A stretch of DNA of 19,175 nucleotides from JAGFIY01 sp964499285. Lineage in GTDB: Bacteria > Bacteroidota > Ignavibacteria > Ignavibacteriales > Melioribacteraceae. Of this stretch, positions 8,108-16,243 are shown in pieces (within the stretch, counting starts at the first letter, position 1; each line of letters opens with the position of its first letter). Position numbers and translations under genes: made by a program. The stretch covers positions 1-19,175 of the forward strand of contig CAZCLA010000048.1 of the NCBI GenBank assembly GCA_964499285.1, in the 5' to 3' direction. The notes under the pieces were generated by a model that made no database searches, had not been told where the DNA came from, and saw nothing but the letters and a program-made list of their open reading frames with translations.

Positions 8108-8836
8108 ATGACTCCGTTCAATGTAATATTTTTTATCGCTCTGCCTTATGCCGCTTTGTTGATGTTTTTAGTCGGAACGATTTACAGGTATAAAGCGACA
8201 AAGTTTAAATTCTCTTCCTTATCATCTCAGTTTTTAGAAACAAGGAAGCTTTATTGGGGCTCTGTTCCGTTTCACTGGGGAATATTGTTTTTGTTCTTTG
8301 GACATCTAACTGCGTTTCTTTTTCCAAGTTCAATTTTAGCTTGGAATCAACAACCGGTAAGATTATTAATTCTAGAGATCAGCGCCTTTGTTGGTGGTGT
8401 AGTTACTTTATTGGGATTGATCAATTTGTTCTATAGACGGCTAACCGATGCACGTTTGAGAAAAGTTACAAGCCTGATAGATATACTTTTAGAAGCGCTC
8501 TTGATCACCGAAATATTTTTGGGACTTTGGGTTGCATACGGATTCAGGTGGGGCTCATCCTGGTTTGCGACTGTTCTTTCGCCTTACTTAAAATCCATTT
8601 TTACATTCAGCCCGAACATTGATGCGGTTGTAATGCTTCCGTTCATTATTCAATTACATATAATTTTTGCGTTCATAATATTTCTGATAATTCCTTTTAC
8701 TCGACTTGTACACTTACTCGTTTATCCGCTCAGTTACTTATGGCGACCTTATCAAAAAGTTATTTGGTATTGGGATAGAAAAAAAATTCGTAGTCCACAG
8801 ACAAAATGGACTATTCATAAACCAAGAAACAACTAG
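8108..8836 (+). CDS. narI: Respiratory nitrate reductase gamma subunit, diheme cytochrome b
   Basis: A 242-residue membrane protein with about five transmembrane helices, the quinol-oxidising cytochrome b that anchors NarGH. The haem ligands His56, His66, His184 and His202 match E. coli His56, His66, His187 and His205, with the same 10- and 18-residue spacings inside each helix pair. The C-terminus (after about 212) is basic and cytoplasmic, where it contacts NarGH. It starts 6 bases after narJ. Electrons from menaquinol would pass through its two haems to NarH. Whether they also reach the upstream diheme cytochrome c cannot be read from the sequence. Confidence 0.96.
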   Translation: MTPFNVIFFIALPYAALLMFLVGTIYRYKATKFKFSSLSSQFLETRKLYWGSVPFHWGILFLFFGHLTAFLFPSSILAWNQQPVRLLILEISAFVGGVVTLLGLINLFYRRLTDARLRKVTSLIDILLEALLITEIFLGLWVAYGFRWGSSWFATVLSPYLKSIFTFSPNIDAVVMLPFIIQLHIIFAFIIFLIIPFTRLVHLLVYPLSYLWRPYQKVIWYWDRKKIRSPQTKWTIHKPRNN

Positions 8837-8902
8837 ATAAAAAAAACAGATTTTTTAGTTAACACAACTTGATAAGATAATTGGTTATTGGAATTTGTCG
8901 TT

Positions 8903-8915
8903 AATCATAATGATT
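8903..8915. promoter_or_regulatory. 13-bp palindrome upstream of narK
   Basis: AATCAT-A-ATGATT lies 24 bases before the narK ATG, in a 103-base AT-rich gap after narI. Its position suits an operator, and it loosely recalls Fur-type A/T palindromes, but short palindromes are easy to find in AT-rich DNA. Confidence 0.25.
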
Positions 8916-8939
8916 GAATAATTATGGAATAAAAGAAGT

Positions 8940-10430
8940 ATGGTAGAAAAAGTAACTAGTAAATCATATCAAATTTTATTTATGAATACGCTTGCATTTA
9001 CAATCTGCTTTGCAGCTTGGACAATTAACGGCGTATTGGTAACATTTCTTGTTGATACCGGAACATTTCAGTGGAACAGTGTGGAAATCGGTTGGCTATT
9101 GGGACTTCCAATTCTTTCGGGATCAATCTTCAGGTTCCCCATTGGTATGTTAACCGATAAATTCGGCGGCAAGGTTATTTTCATTTCATTGTTATTCTTC
9201 ACCAGTATTCCAATGTACTTATTGGCATATGCAAACAGCTTCACTATGTTTGCAATACTCAGTTTCTTTTTCGGTTTAACAGGGGCAAGCTTTGCTTGCG
9301 GAATTGCTTTCACATCGCTTTGGTTTCCCAAGAGCAAACAAGGAACAGCACTCGGCATATTCGGGGTAGGTACCATAGGCACGGCTTTTACCGCATTGAT
9401 AGCGCCAAGCCTTTTAGACTTTTTAACCGAACAAGGTGCGCACGTAGAGGGTTGGAGAATTCTTCCTCAAATATATGCGGTGGTCTTAATTCTTATGGGA
9501 ATTCTCTTCATATTCTTCACAAAAAATAAGCTGCCCGAAAAAGCAAAATCTTTTAAAGAATTATTTCATCCCCTAAAAAATATCCGTCTTTGGAGATTCG
9601 GTTTATATTACTTTCTCGTATTCGGCTGCTTTGTTGCTTTCTCTCAATGGTTGGTACCTTATTATGTAAATGCCTACTATCTTCCTCTTGTTACTGCCGG
9701 GTTTTTAACATCATTCTTCAGTATGCCCGCTGGTTTATTCCGTGCTCTCGGCGGATGGCTTGCGGATAAATTCGGAGCCAGAAAAGTAATGTACGGTGTT
9801 TTCAGCGCTTCAATTATTTTGTCGTTTTTTTTGATCTTTCCCCGGATGGAAATTTATTCTCCTGGTTACGGTATAACAGCAAATCAAAACGGGAAGATAA
9901 CAGATGTAACAGAAAACTATGTTGAAATTGAAGGTGAAAAGATAAAATTAACTCAAAAAAATATTGAATCTTACCATGAAAACAATAACATGCTTGTTTT
10001 GCCAAGAATTGAAGCGTGGCAGGAACCGGTAGTATCTGCCGGCGACGAAGTTAAAAGAAAAGAGCTTGTAGCAAGAGGAGTAACAAGAATTTTCTTTCAG
10101 GCAAATGTTTGGATATTTACAGGACTTGTCTTCTTAATCGGTATTGCGTGGGGAATAGGAATGGGCGGTGTGTATAAATTTATCCCGGAATATTTTCCGA
10201 ATGAAGTAGGAGTTGTCGGCGGATCAGTGGGTGTTCTCGGCGGGCTTGGCGGATTTTTCTTCCCGATTGTTTTTGGTTATGCACTCAGTTTTTCGGGTAT
10301 TTGGACGTCAAGCTGGTTTTTGATGCTTTTACTTTCACTTATATGTATTGTCTGGTTTCACTCTGTTGTAACAAGAATGCTTAATAAAAGGTCTCCCGAA
10401 CTAAGCAGTAAATTCGAATCTGCTCGTTAA
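8940..10430 (+). CDS. narK: Nitrate/nitrite transporter of the major facilitator superfamily
   Basis: A 496-residue, 12-helix MFS transporter that imports nitrate or exchanges it for nitrite. The substrate-binding arginines Arg65 (helix 2, IFRFPIG) and Arg268 (helix 8, LFRALGG) correspond to the conserved pair in NarK. Glycine-rich nitrate signatures are in helix 5 (GIFGVGTIGTAF, 139-150) and helix 11 (GVVGGSVGVLGGLGG, 424-438). MFS motif A occurs after helix 2 (GMLTDKFGGK) and after helix 8 (GWLADKFGARK). It is unusual in having about 80 hydrophilic residues (302-382) between helices 9 and 10, predicted periplasmic, with alternating beta-like strands. It is last in the nar cluster, 103 bases after narI, so it may also have its own promoter. 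Confidence 0.93.
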   Translation: MVEKVTSKSYQILFMNTLAFTICFAAWTINGVLVTFLVDTGTFQWNSVEIGWLLGLPILSGSIFRFPIGMLTDKFGGKVIFISLLFFTSIPMYLLAYANSFTMFAILSFFFGLTGASFACGIAFTSLWFPKSKQGTALGIFGVGTIGTAFTALIAPSLLDFLTEQGAHVEGWRILPQIYAVVLILMGILFIFFTKNKLPEKAKSFKELFHPLKNIRLWRFGLYYFLVFGCFVAFSQWLVPYYVNAYYLPLVTAGFLTSFFSMPAGLFRALGGWLADKFGARKVMYGVFSASIILSFFLIFPRMEIYSPGYGITANQNGKITDVTENYVEIEGEKIKLTQKNIESYHENNNMLVLPRIEAWQEPVVSAGDEVKRKELVARGVTRIFFQANVWIFTGLVFLIGIAWGIGMGGVYKFIPEYFPNEVGVVGGSVGVLGGLGGFFFPIVFGYALSFSGIWTSSWFLMLLLSLICIVWFHSVVTRMLNKRSPELSSKFESAR

Positions 10431-10512
10431 GTATTTAAATGTTCTTTGAATTTTTGATCGGTTCATTTAGTAACTGAAAAATATTTTTGGTTGAAATGAT
10501 GTTGTTCCGGGA

Positions 10513-11511
10513 TTACTGAGTATGTGTAAGCAGTTCTTTTATTTGACTGCCTGCGGAGCGAAGAAATCCAATGAAGGCTAAAGTCCATGCCGATAATGCG
10601 ATATAAATGAAATACTCCGGTATTTGGTTTAAAAATGTCATATTCATTGCTTCAGCCATACGAAAAGTACATGCTGTATACATTCCCAAGGGGAAGACTG
10701 CACCCCAGTATAATGGATCATAGTTGAGCGGGAACCGTTTATAACCATGCCGCCAAATAGCCAGAATTATTAACATTGGTATCCACCAGGTTCCTGTTAC
10801 CCAGTAAAAAATTGTAAACCCCTTCAGAAAGGGTTGAATTGAAACCAAAAACGGAGCGTGGTCGATACTTAAAATCAATAAAGAGCCGGCTAAAGTAGAA
10901 ATTGCCATTGCTCCCATATTGATCCAATAAGGCGGGGAAAGATCGCCCGGAGAAAACCTGAAAAATGTATAGCGGTAAAAAATTAAAGAGATCATCCATA
11001 TATACAACATTCCGCCCCAAAGCCACATGCAGAGCGCTAAAAAGTTCATCTGTAATTTAAAGGGTTGTTCTAAGTGAACCGCAATTAGAGCACTGAGAAC
11101 TGCAATTGATTGGGTTGCGACAACGGCTAATAACCATGCACCGGATATACCTTTATCTAACGGCGGTTTGTTTTCTTTTACCGTAAACCCGGTAAAAATT
11201 GTATAATTAAATATTATCCATAGAACCAACCCGATGACCCAAAGCATAAATGCTGCCGAATAATCATTAAGGATTATTATCATTTGACTGCCGAGGATAC
11301 ATGATCCGGCAACCATTGTAAAAAAAGCAGGCCCTTTTTGATGATCGATTAAATCTTGAAAAAAATCTCTGGTGTTGAAGATGATTCTTAAAATAGTAAA
11401 AAACCATAACGATAAGTAAAACCAAATATTTGACCAGAACAAGATATGAGCTAATAATTCCATCTCTAGGAGATGACATGAGATAGAAATAATTCCGGTT
11501 GACATAACCAT
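10513..11511 (-). CDS. TDT (TehA/SLAC1-like) family membrane channel or transporter
   Basis: A polytopic membrane protein of at least 332 residues with about 10 hydrophobic helices. It resembles the tellurite-resistance/dicarboxylate transporter family, which includes TehA and plant SLAC1 anion channels. Recognisable pieces are WINMGAMAISTLAG (about 198-211) and YWGAVFPLGMYTACTF near the C-terminus. Substrate is unknown; anions such as nitrate, nitrite, sulfite or dicarboxylates are possible. It converges with narK and diverges from the DoxX gene. The start is doubtful: the ATG at 11509-11511 cuts into the first helix. Family-like sequence (VKLAQDLHPGYFA) continues in frame upstream to a stop at 11596-11598, yet contains no ATG, GTG or TTG. 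A rare start (ATA or CTG at about 11580-11589) or a sequencing error would explain this. Confidence 0.8.
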   Translation of the reverse strand: MVMSTGIISISCHLLEMELLAHILFWSNIWFYLSLWFFTILRIIFNTRDFFQDLIDHQKGPAFFTMVAGSCILGSQMIIILNDYSAAFMLWVIGLVLWIIFNYTIFTGFTVKENKPPLDKGISGAWLLAVVATQSIAVLSALIAVHLEQPFKLQMNFLALCMWLWGGMLYIWMISLIFYRYTFFRFSPGDLSPPYWINMGAMAISTLAGSLLILSIDHAPFLVSIQPFLKGFTIFYWVTGTWWIPMLIILAIWRHGYKRFPLNYDPLYWGAVFPLGMYTACTFRMAEAMNMTFLNQIPEYFIYIALSAWTLAFIGFLRSAGSQIKELLTHTQ

Positions 11512-11689
11512 TGCGAAATAACCCGGGTGCAGATCTTGGGCAAGTTTAACTACACCAGGCAGAAAGCGGTTTGCTTTTATTATACTCAGGTTTATCTATC
11601 TTTTATTAGTTAGTAAAAGTTAGCTATTACACAGTCGACTTTCAAACTGACATTTAAATTTTTTGCAAAGAAAGTATCAAGGAGGTTTT

Positions 11690-12124
11690 ATGAATAAAAT
11701 TTTAGAATTAAATAAATGGTTCGAAAACCACAGAGAATTAGCTTACTCATTTATCCGTATATTTCTTGGTTTTGCGCTTTTTATACGTGGATTAATAATA
11801 AGTTTTGATCCTTCGTTAATTACACAACTAACCGGCGCCAACCAGTGGTATTGGTGGTATTCTTATGTAATAATCGCTCACATTATCTGTGGGTTTTTAC
11901 TCGGTATTGGTCTGTTAACACGTCTAGCGGCATTTTTACAAGTACCTGTTCTTCTTGGCGCAGTACTCTTCTTTCATCTTAAAGCAGGCTTGGCGAGGGT
12001 GGAACAATCCCTTGAATTATCTATGCTCGTGCTTGTTCTATTAATTATTTATTCTCTTTTTGGAGCAGGTCTATTGTCGGTTGATAATTTTTTTGCCAGG
12101 GAAAAGAATTCCGCCGGGGAATAA
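11690..12124 (+). CDS. DoxX-family membrane protein
   Basis: A 144-residue protein with four predicted membrane helices (about 20-40, 55-78, 80-100, 108-128) and the DoxX-like core IRIFLGFALFIRGL followed by IGLLTRLAAFLQVP. Family members are small membrane subunits linked to quinone or thiol redox chemistry, and many have no known function. I start it at the ATG at 11690, because a full AAGGAGG Shine-Dalgarno (11679-11685) lies 4 bases before it. A longer reading from the TTG at 11663 would place that Shine-Dalgarno inside the gene. It lies 74 bases before the hemerythrin gene on the same strand and is probably co-transcribed with it. Family assignment is good; role is unknown. Confidence 0.82.
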   Translation: MNKILELNKWFENHRELAYSFIRIFLGFALFIRGLIISFDPSLITQLTGANQWYWWYSYVIIAHIICGFLLGIGLLTRLAAFLQVPVLLGAVLFFHLKAGLARVEQSLELSMLVLVLLIIYSLFGAGLLSVDNFFAREKNSAGE

Positions 12125-12198
12125 TTTTAAAAGAACACAGTCAGAAAAAGGGAAATATTTTTATTGAATAAAAAGTTAAAGCAATGGGAGAATAAGAA

Positions 12199-12843
12199 TT
12201 GAACAATGTAAATAAAAAATCCGGTGATTATATCAAACGAGACGTACAAAAGGATAGCACAGGAGAGTTTTCACCTTTCGATCCGCCTGAGGCATACGAT
12301 CCCCAAAATATTGAACCGGTACCTTACGAAAAATTGGATCCGTTTTTACAACAACTCGTTGACGAACACAATGCGTTCACAAAGGTATTGAACGCGTTTG
12401 AAGAAGCATTAATCAAATGGCGTGAAAACAATTGGCAGTTCGATAATGCTATCGACAAAAAACTCAAAAATTTCTTTGAGTTTATTGATGAGAAAGTTCC
12501 GGTACATAATCAAAAAGAAGAAAAGGTGTTATTTCCTCTATTAAATAAAAAGCTAATTGAAATCGGGGAACATAACTCTAAAGATTCTTCTCTAACTGGA
12601 ATCAGTATTATGGAAGACGAGCATATAAAAGTAGCGCAAGCCGCAGTAATTGTTTTCAACTTTTTAGGATTGGGTTCCCGTTTGCAGGATCAACGGTCAA
12701 AAGAAATTACATTTCAAGCAGCTTTCGAACAAGGAATTGCTATAGTTGAAACCATGAAACTTCACATCTTTAGGGAGGAAAATATTTTTTTTTCGCAAGC
12801 GATGAAATTGTTTGATAAAAATGAATTCGATTTATTAATATGA
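12199..12843 (+). CDS. Hemerythrin-domain protein (di-iron)
   Basis: A 214-residue soluble protein. After a hydrophilic Pro-rich N-terminus (1-45) comes a four-helix hemerythrin-like bundle with likely iron ligands His57 (VDEHNAF), His103 and Glu107 (VPVHNQKEE), His142 (EDEHIKV), His189 and Glu193 (KLHIFREEN). Proteins of this type bind O2 or NO or protect iron-sulfur centres from nitrosative stress (RIC/YtfE-like). Which applies here is not decidable. The start is a TTG at 12199-12201 with GGGAG 8 bases upstream; the nearby ATG at 12206 is out of frame. It follows the DoxX gene closely and lies downstream of the nitrate reductase cluster, whose product nitrite can generate NO. Confidence 0.85.
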   Translation: MNNVNKKSGDYIKRDVQKDSTGEFSPFDPPEAYDPQNIEPVPYEKLDPFLQQLVDEHNAFTKVLNAFEEALIKWRENNWQFDNAIDKKLKNFFEFIDEKVPVHNQKEEKVLFPLLNKKLIEIGEHNSKDSSLTGISIMEDEHIKVAQAAVIVFNFLGLGSRLQDQRSKEITFQAAFEQGIAIVETMKLHIFREENIFFSQAMKLFDKNEFDLLI

Positions 12844-12976
12844 AATTGAGGAAAAGTTAGCTGTGTTTTTCGGTAAAATTATACATACTGGATAAAAGCG
12901 GTAATTTTGTCTTTAAATTTAGGAATAAGAAAGAAGAGACTCCCAAAAAAATTTTTTATTTCTTGTTGACATAAAA

Positions 12977-13004
12977 ATAAAAAAACCCGGCATTAAGCCG
13001 GGTT
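12977..13004 (-). terminator. Rho-independent terminator of the S41 peptidase gene
   Basis: AACCCGGC (12984-12991) and GCCGGGTT (12997-13004) form a perfect 8-bp stem with a 5-base loop. On the minus strand it is followed by a seven-T run, and it begins 7 bases after the peptidase stop. It also faces the end of the hemerythrin gene, for which I see no separate terminator. Confidence 0.9.
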
Positions 13005-13011
13005 AATTATT

Positions 13012-16000
13012 CTATCTTTTTTCGTAATTAGGAGGAGCAACTTGAGGAGATGGTTTGTTCCTCAACTCCTGCATAAGAACCTCAACAGCTTTCTTAAGCT
13101 GCGGGTCGATGCCGGAAGCCATAATCGTGGGATCTTCAACAACTTCAATATCAGGATCAACACCATGACCTTCCTTGAACCAAGTACCGTCGGGATTATA
13201 CATTCTGAAAGTTGGCACAGTAACCGAACCGCCGTCAATCAATTGCGGAGAGCCTGTAATTCCAATAAGTCCACCCCAAGTTCGGGTTCCGATCAATTTA
13301 CCCAACCCGGCTTTTCTAAAATAATCCGGAAAAGCATCACCGCCTGATCCACTCCAGCCGTTAATTAACATAGCTTTAACACCGAAATGAGCAACCGGAG
13401 GCCATTGCCAAGTTTTGCCGTCCCTAACAGCCCAGAAGGCAAGCGGTTTTCTATCAAGCAGTTCTATAAATCTATCGGGAATTTGTCCGCCGCTATTAAA
13501 TCTTTCATCAATTACAAGACCTTCCTTATTCTGCTGTGCATAAAATTGGCGCACCAACTCATTTTGTCCGTCAATTCCCGTGCTACGTACATATACATAT
13601 CCTAATTTTCCACCACTTAATTCATCGACATATTTTCGATTTTTTTCAATCCAAGCCAGATGACGCAGACGGCTTTCATCATTCATAGTTTTCACAATTA
13701 TTTTTCTTGCACCATCGAATGAAGCTTTATCATTGACAGTCAATTCAACAGTTTTACCCGCAAGCCCGGCAAAAGCAGAATACGGTTCAATCTGTGAATT
13801 CAATTCCATTCCGTTTACTGCGAGAATATAGTCGCCTTTTTTTACCTTTAGATCGGTTGCAGCAAGCGGAGATCGTGCTTCGGCATCCCACTCGGCACCG
13901 CTTATAATTTCGGCTATTCTGTATCTTCCATTTTCAAGCGACCAATCAATTCCGAGCAATCCAACGTTTTGTCTTTCCGGTGATTCGAGATCTCCTCCTC
14001 CCCTGTAAGTATGAGATGCACTAAGTTCTGCAATCATTTCACCGATTAAGAAATTAAGATCCGTTCTTGTTGCACAGTATTTAACCAGATTACCATACTG
14101 TTCTTTTATTTTATCCCAATCGACTCCATGCATATTCGGATCATAGAACATATCGCGTTCTAGCCGCCAAGCATCTGTAAATATCTGCATCCATTCTTCC
14201 ATCGGATTAATAATAACTTCAAGATTATTTGTCGGAATTGCATCTTTAAGCTTTTGTCCTGGTTTTGGTTCAATTATATAATAGGAACCTTTATCTCCAA
14301 CCAAAATTTTATTTCCGTCAGCTGTTAATTCGAAGAACGAAACATTATCAGCGATTGTTTTTTCTTCGCGTTCTTCAAAATCATAGTATTTTAGCGGTCG
14401 ATCCTTAGCTTCTGATCCTGAGTTTGGAATTTTGTGAAAAATCAATTTGCCTTTTAATGCACCGAGAGAACCAAAATTTCCTGCTTCTATTGGCAGAATC
14501 ACAACTCGGGATTCGAATCCATCAAAATCAATTTTTATGGATTTTTCTTTTTCCTCTTTCTTTTCATCATCATCGGATTTTTTATCTTCTTTCTTGTCCT
14601 TACCATCTTCTTTTTTCACTTCTATCTGATCGTTTTTAGGAGCAACCGGTGAAGGAATTTCGGCTGTAAGGGGAACTGCAGCTAATTGAGTTGCGTTTGC
14701 ATAAATCCATGAATTATCGAAGTTAGAGTAAACTGGCGAAAACGATCTTAATGTTTGATAGTATAAATATTTCCCTTCCGGATCAAAGACCGGGTCAGAA
14801 TCATTATAGAATCCTGACGTAACTTGATGCAGTTTACTCTCATCGGTATCATATATAAACACAGCGCTCTGTCTGTTATCCAACCCCCGGTCATAAGCGA
14901 TAAAGCGGCTGTCAGAAGACCAGTTTACTTTGAATGCCTGCAATGCACCATGATACTTAAAAAGTGCTCTATCAATATCAACAATTTTATCTTTGTCTAA
15001 ATCATAATATCTTATTCTCATTGCATTATCGATAAATGCTACTTTCTTTGAGTTGGGTGACCAGTAAAGATTGTATTTATACTTTTCGCCAGTGGAGGTA
15101 AGTTTCTTTTCATTGTTAATTTCATTCATATCCTTTAGCATAAGTTCGTACTCACCGGATTTATCGCTCCAGTAAGCAATATATTTTCCGTCCGGCGACC
15201 ATGAGGGATATCTTTCTGCAGCACCGCTTGAATTTGTTAAGTTATAAATTACTCCATCTTTAGCCGGAACAGAGAAGACTTCTCCTCTTGCCTCAACTGC
15301 AACTCTTTTCCCGTCNNNNNNNNNNNNNNNNNNNNNNNNNNNNNNNNNNNNNNNNNNNNNNNNNNNNNNNNNNNNNNNNNNNNNNNNNNNNNNNNNNNNN
15401 NNNNNNNNNNNNNNNTCTCCCCTGTCTGAAAGGAAATATACCTTTTTACCGTGCCACATCGGGAGTTCATCGTTAGCAATATTGTTGCTGATATTCTTTG
15501 ATTCGTTGGTTTTTAAATTAAATAGCCAGATATCCGCTGCTGTTCCGCCCCGATACCGTTTCCATGTTCTAAAAAGTCTTGTTGTAAAAGTATAAGCAAG
15601 CCACTCCCCATCCTCAGAAATTGCAGCGAATTCACCGAACGGAACAGGAAGTTTTTCCGCTATTCCGCTGTTTGAATCAATTGTGTAAAGCTGACTAAAC
15701 CTCTGTCTTCCGCTTTCTCTCGAGGATGAAAATAAAATCTTTGAACCGCTGCTGGTCCAATCTTGAATCCTGTCACTGTATGGATGATAAGTAACTCTGG
15801 TTGGGATTCCTCCTCCAACGGGAATTGTGTACACGTCAACATTTCCGTCGTAATTTCCGCTGAACGCAATTGTTTTCCCGTCAGGAGAAAACTTTGGTAA
15901 AACTTCCTCCCCCACGGGCGAACTTAATTTAAGTGCTGTTCCGCCGTTCTTATCCACAACCCAAATGTCTCCCGCATAATAAAATGCGATTTGATCCTTG

Positions 16001-16095
16001 GATACATCAGGAAATTGAAACAATCTCGCATCAATCTGCGAGAAGATGTTGGTACTTAAACCAAATAGAAATAACAAGTAAATTATTTTTTTCAC
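13012..16095 (-). CDS. Tricorn-like S41 family serine peptidase, secreted
   Basis: A long periplasmic peptidase of the tricorn type. In order: signal peptide (MKKIIYLLFLFGLSTNIFSQ), six- and seven-bladed WD40/PD40-like propellers with repeated SPDGK motifs, a highly charged Lys/Asp/Glu linker, a C1 domain, a PDZ domain (GDYILAVNGMEL) and the S41 catalytic core. Active-site elements are Ser-His in ELSASHTYR (14011-14016), DERFNSGG, the nucleophile Ser in WSGSGGDAF (13345-13347) and Glu in FKEGHGVDPD (13171-13173), matching the tricorn Ser-His-Ser-Glu tetrad. Family members degrade peptides. I choose the GTG at 16095, with GGAGGGG 5 bases upstream, because it puts the signal peptide at the very N-terminus; an upstream ATG at 16143 would add 16 residues. 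A 100-N gap interrupts the first propeller. Confidence 0.9.
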   Translation of the reverse strand: MKKIIYLLFLFGLSTNIFSQIDARLFQFPDVSKDQIAFYYAGDIWVVDKNGGTALKLSSPVGEEVLPKFSPDGKTIAFSGNYDGNVDVYTIPVGGGIPTRVTYHPYSDRIQDWTSSGSKILFSSSRESGRQRFSQLYTIDSNSGIAEKLPVPFGEFAAISEDGEWLAYTFTTRLFRTWKRYRGGTAADIWLFNLKTNESKNISNNIANDELPMWHGKKVYFLSDRGXXXXXXXXXXXXXXXXXXXXXXXXXXXXXXXXXXDGKRVAVEARGEVFSVPAKDGVIYNLTNSSGAAERYPSWSPDGKYIAYWSDKSGEYELMLKDMNEINNEKKLTSTGEKYKYNLYWSPNSKKVAFIDNAMRIRYYDLDKDKIVDIDRALFKYHGALQAFKVNWSSDSRFIAYDRGLDNRQSAVFIYDTDESKLHQVTSGFYNDSDPVFDPEGKYLYYQTLRSFSPVYSNFDNSWIYANATQLAAVPLTAEIPSPVAPKNDQIEVKKEDGKDKKEDKKSDDDEKKEEKEKSIKIDFDGFESRVVILPIEAGNFGSLGALKGKLIFHKIPNSGSEAKDRPLKYYDFEEREEKTIADNVSFFELTADGNKILVGDKGSYYIIEPKPGQKLKDAIPTNNLEVIINPMEEWMQIFTDAWRLERDMFYDPNMHGVDWDKIKEQYGNLVKYCATRTDLNFLIGEMIAELSASHTYRGGGDLESPERQNVGLLGIDWSLENGRYRIAEIISGAEWDAEARSPLAATDLKVKKGDYILAVNGMELNSQIEPYSAFAGLAGKTVELTVNDKASFDGARKIIVKTMNDESRLRHLAWIEKNRKYVDELSGGKLGYVYVRSTGIDGQNELVRQFYAQQNKEGLVIDERFNSGGQIPDRFIELLDRKPLAFWAVRDGKTWQWPPVAHFGVKAMLINGWSGSGGDAFPDYFRKAGLGKLIGTRTWGGLIGITGSPQLIDGGSVTVPTFRMYNPDGTWFKEGHGVDPDIEVVEDPTIMASGIDPQLKKAVEVLMQELRNKPSPQVAPPNYEKR
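15316..15415. other. Assembly gap of 100 N
   Basis: Exactly 100 unknown bases, the usual placeholder for a scaffold join of unknown size. It falls in the first propeller of the peptidase, between FLSDRG and DGKRVAVEARGEVF. The flanks are in frame only by the arbitrary 100-base length. Confidence 0.99.
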
Positions 16096-16193
16096 TACTT
16101 CCCCTCCGTGAATTGTTATTGAAAAATTATCTAAAAGATGCATAATATAAAAGACGTTTTAGCGGCTGATTTGTTACCCGACTTTAATATTAT

Positions 16194-16222
16194 TTTTCAT
16201 ATTATTTTACTAATTTTATAAT
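16194..16222 (+). promoter_or_regulatory. Candidate promoter of xdhAB
   Basis: A perfect TATAAT at 16217-16222 has TTTTCA (16194-16199) 17 bases upstream, a partial match to TTGACA. It lies just before the xdhA start in the 148-base divergent gap with the peptidase gene. An 8-bp inverted pair, TTTTAGCG (16157-16164) and CGCTAAAA (16234-16241), brackets it. Confidence 0.35.
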
Positions 16223-16243
16223 AAATGGATAGGCGCTAAAATT

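Noticed and set aside
11663..11689. Upstream TTG as the start of the DoxX gene
   Set aside because: It would place a strong AAGGAGG ribosome site inside the coding region; that site fits the ATG at 11690.
14540..14640. Low-complexity Lys/Asp/Glu run in the peptidase as a separate gene or repeat element
   Set aside because: It is a charged inter-domain linker in frame between the propeller and core domains; similar linkers occur in bacterial tricorn homologues.
16096..16143. Upstream ATG start of the S41 peptidase
   Set aside because: It puts 16 extra residues before a clean signal peptide, whereas the GTG at 16095 has a GGAGGGG site 5 bases upstream.
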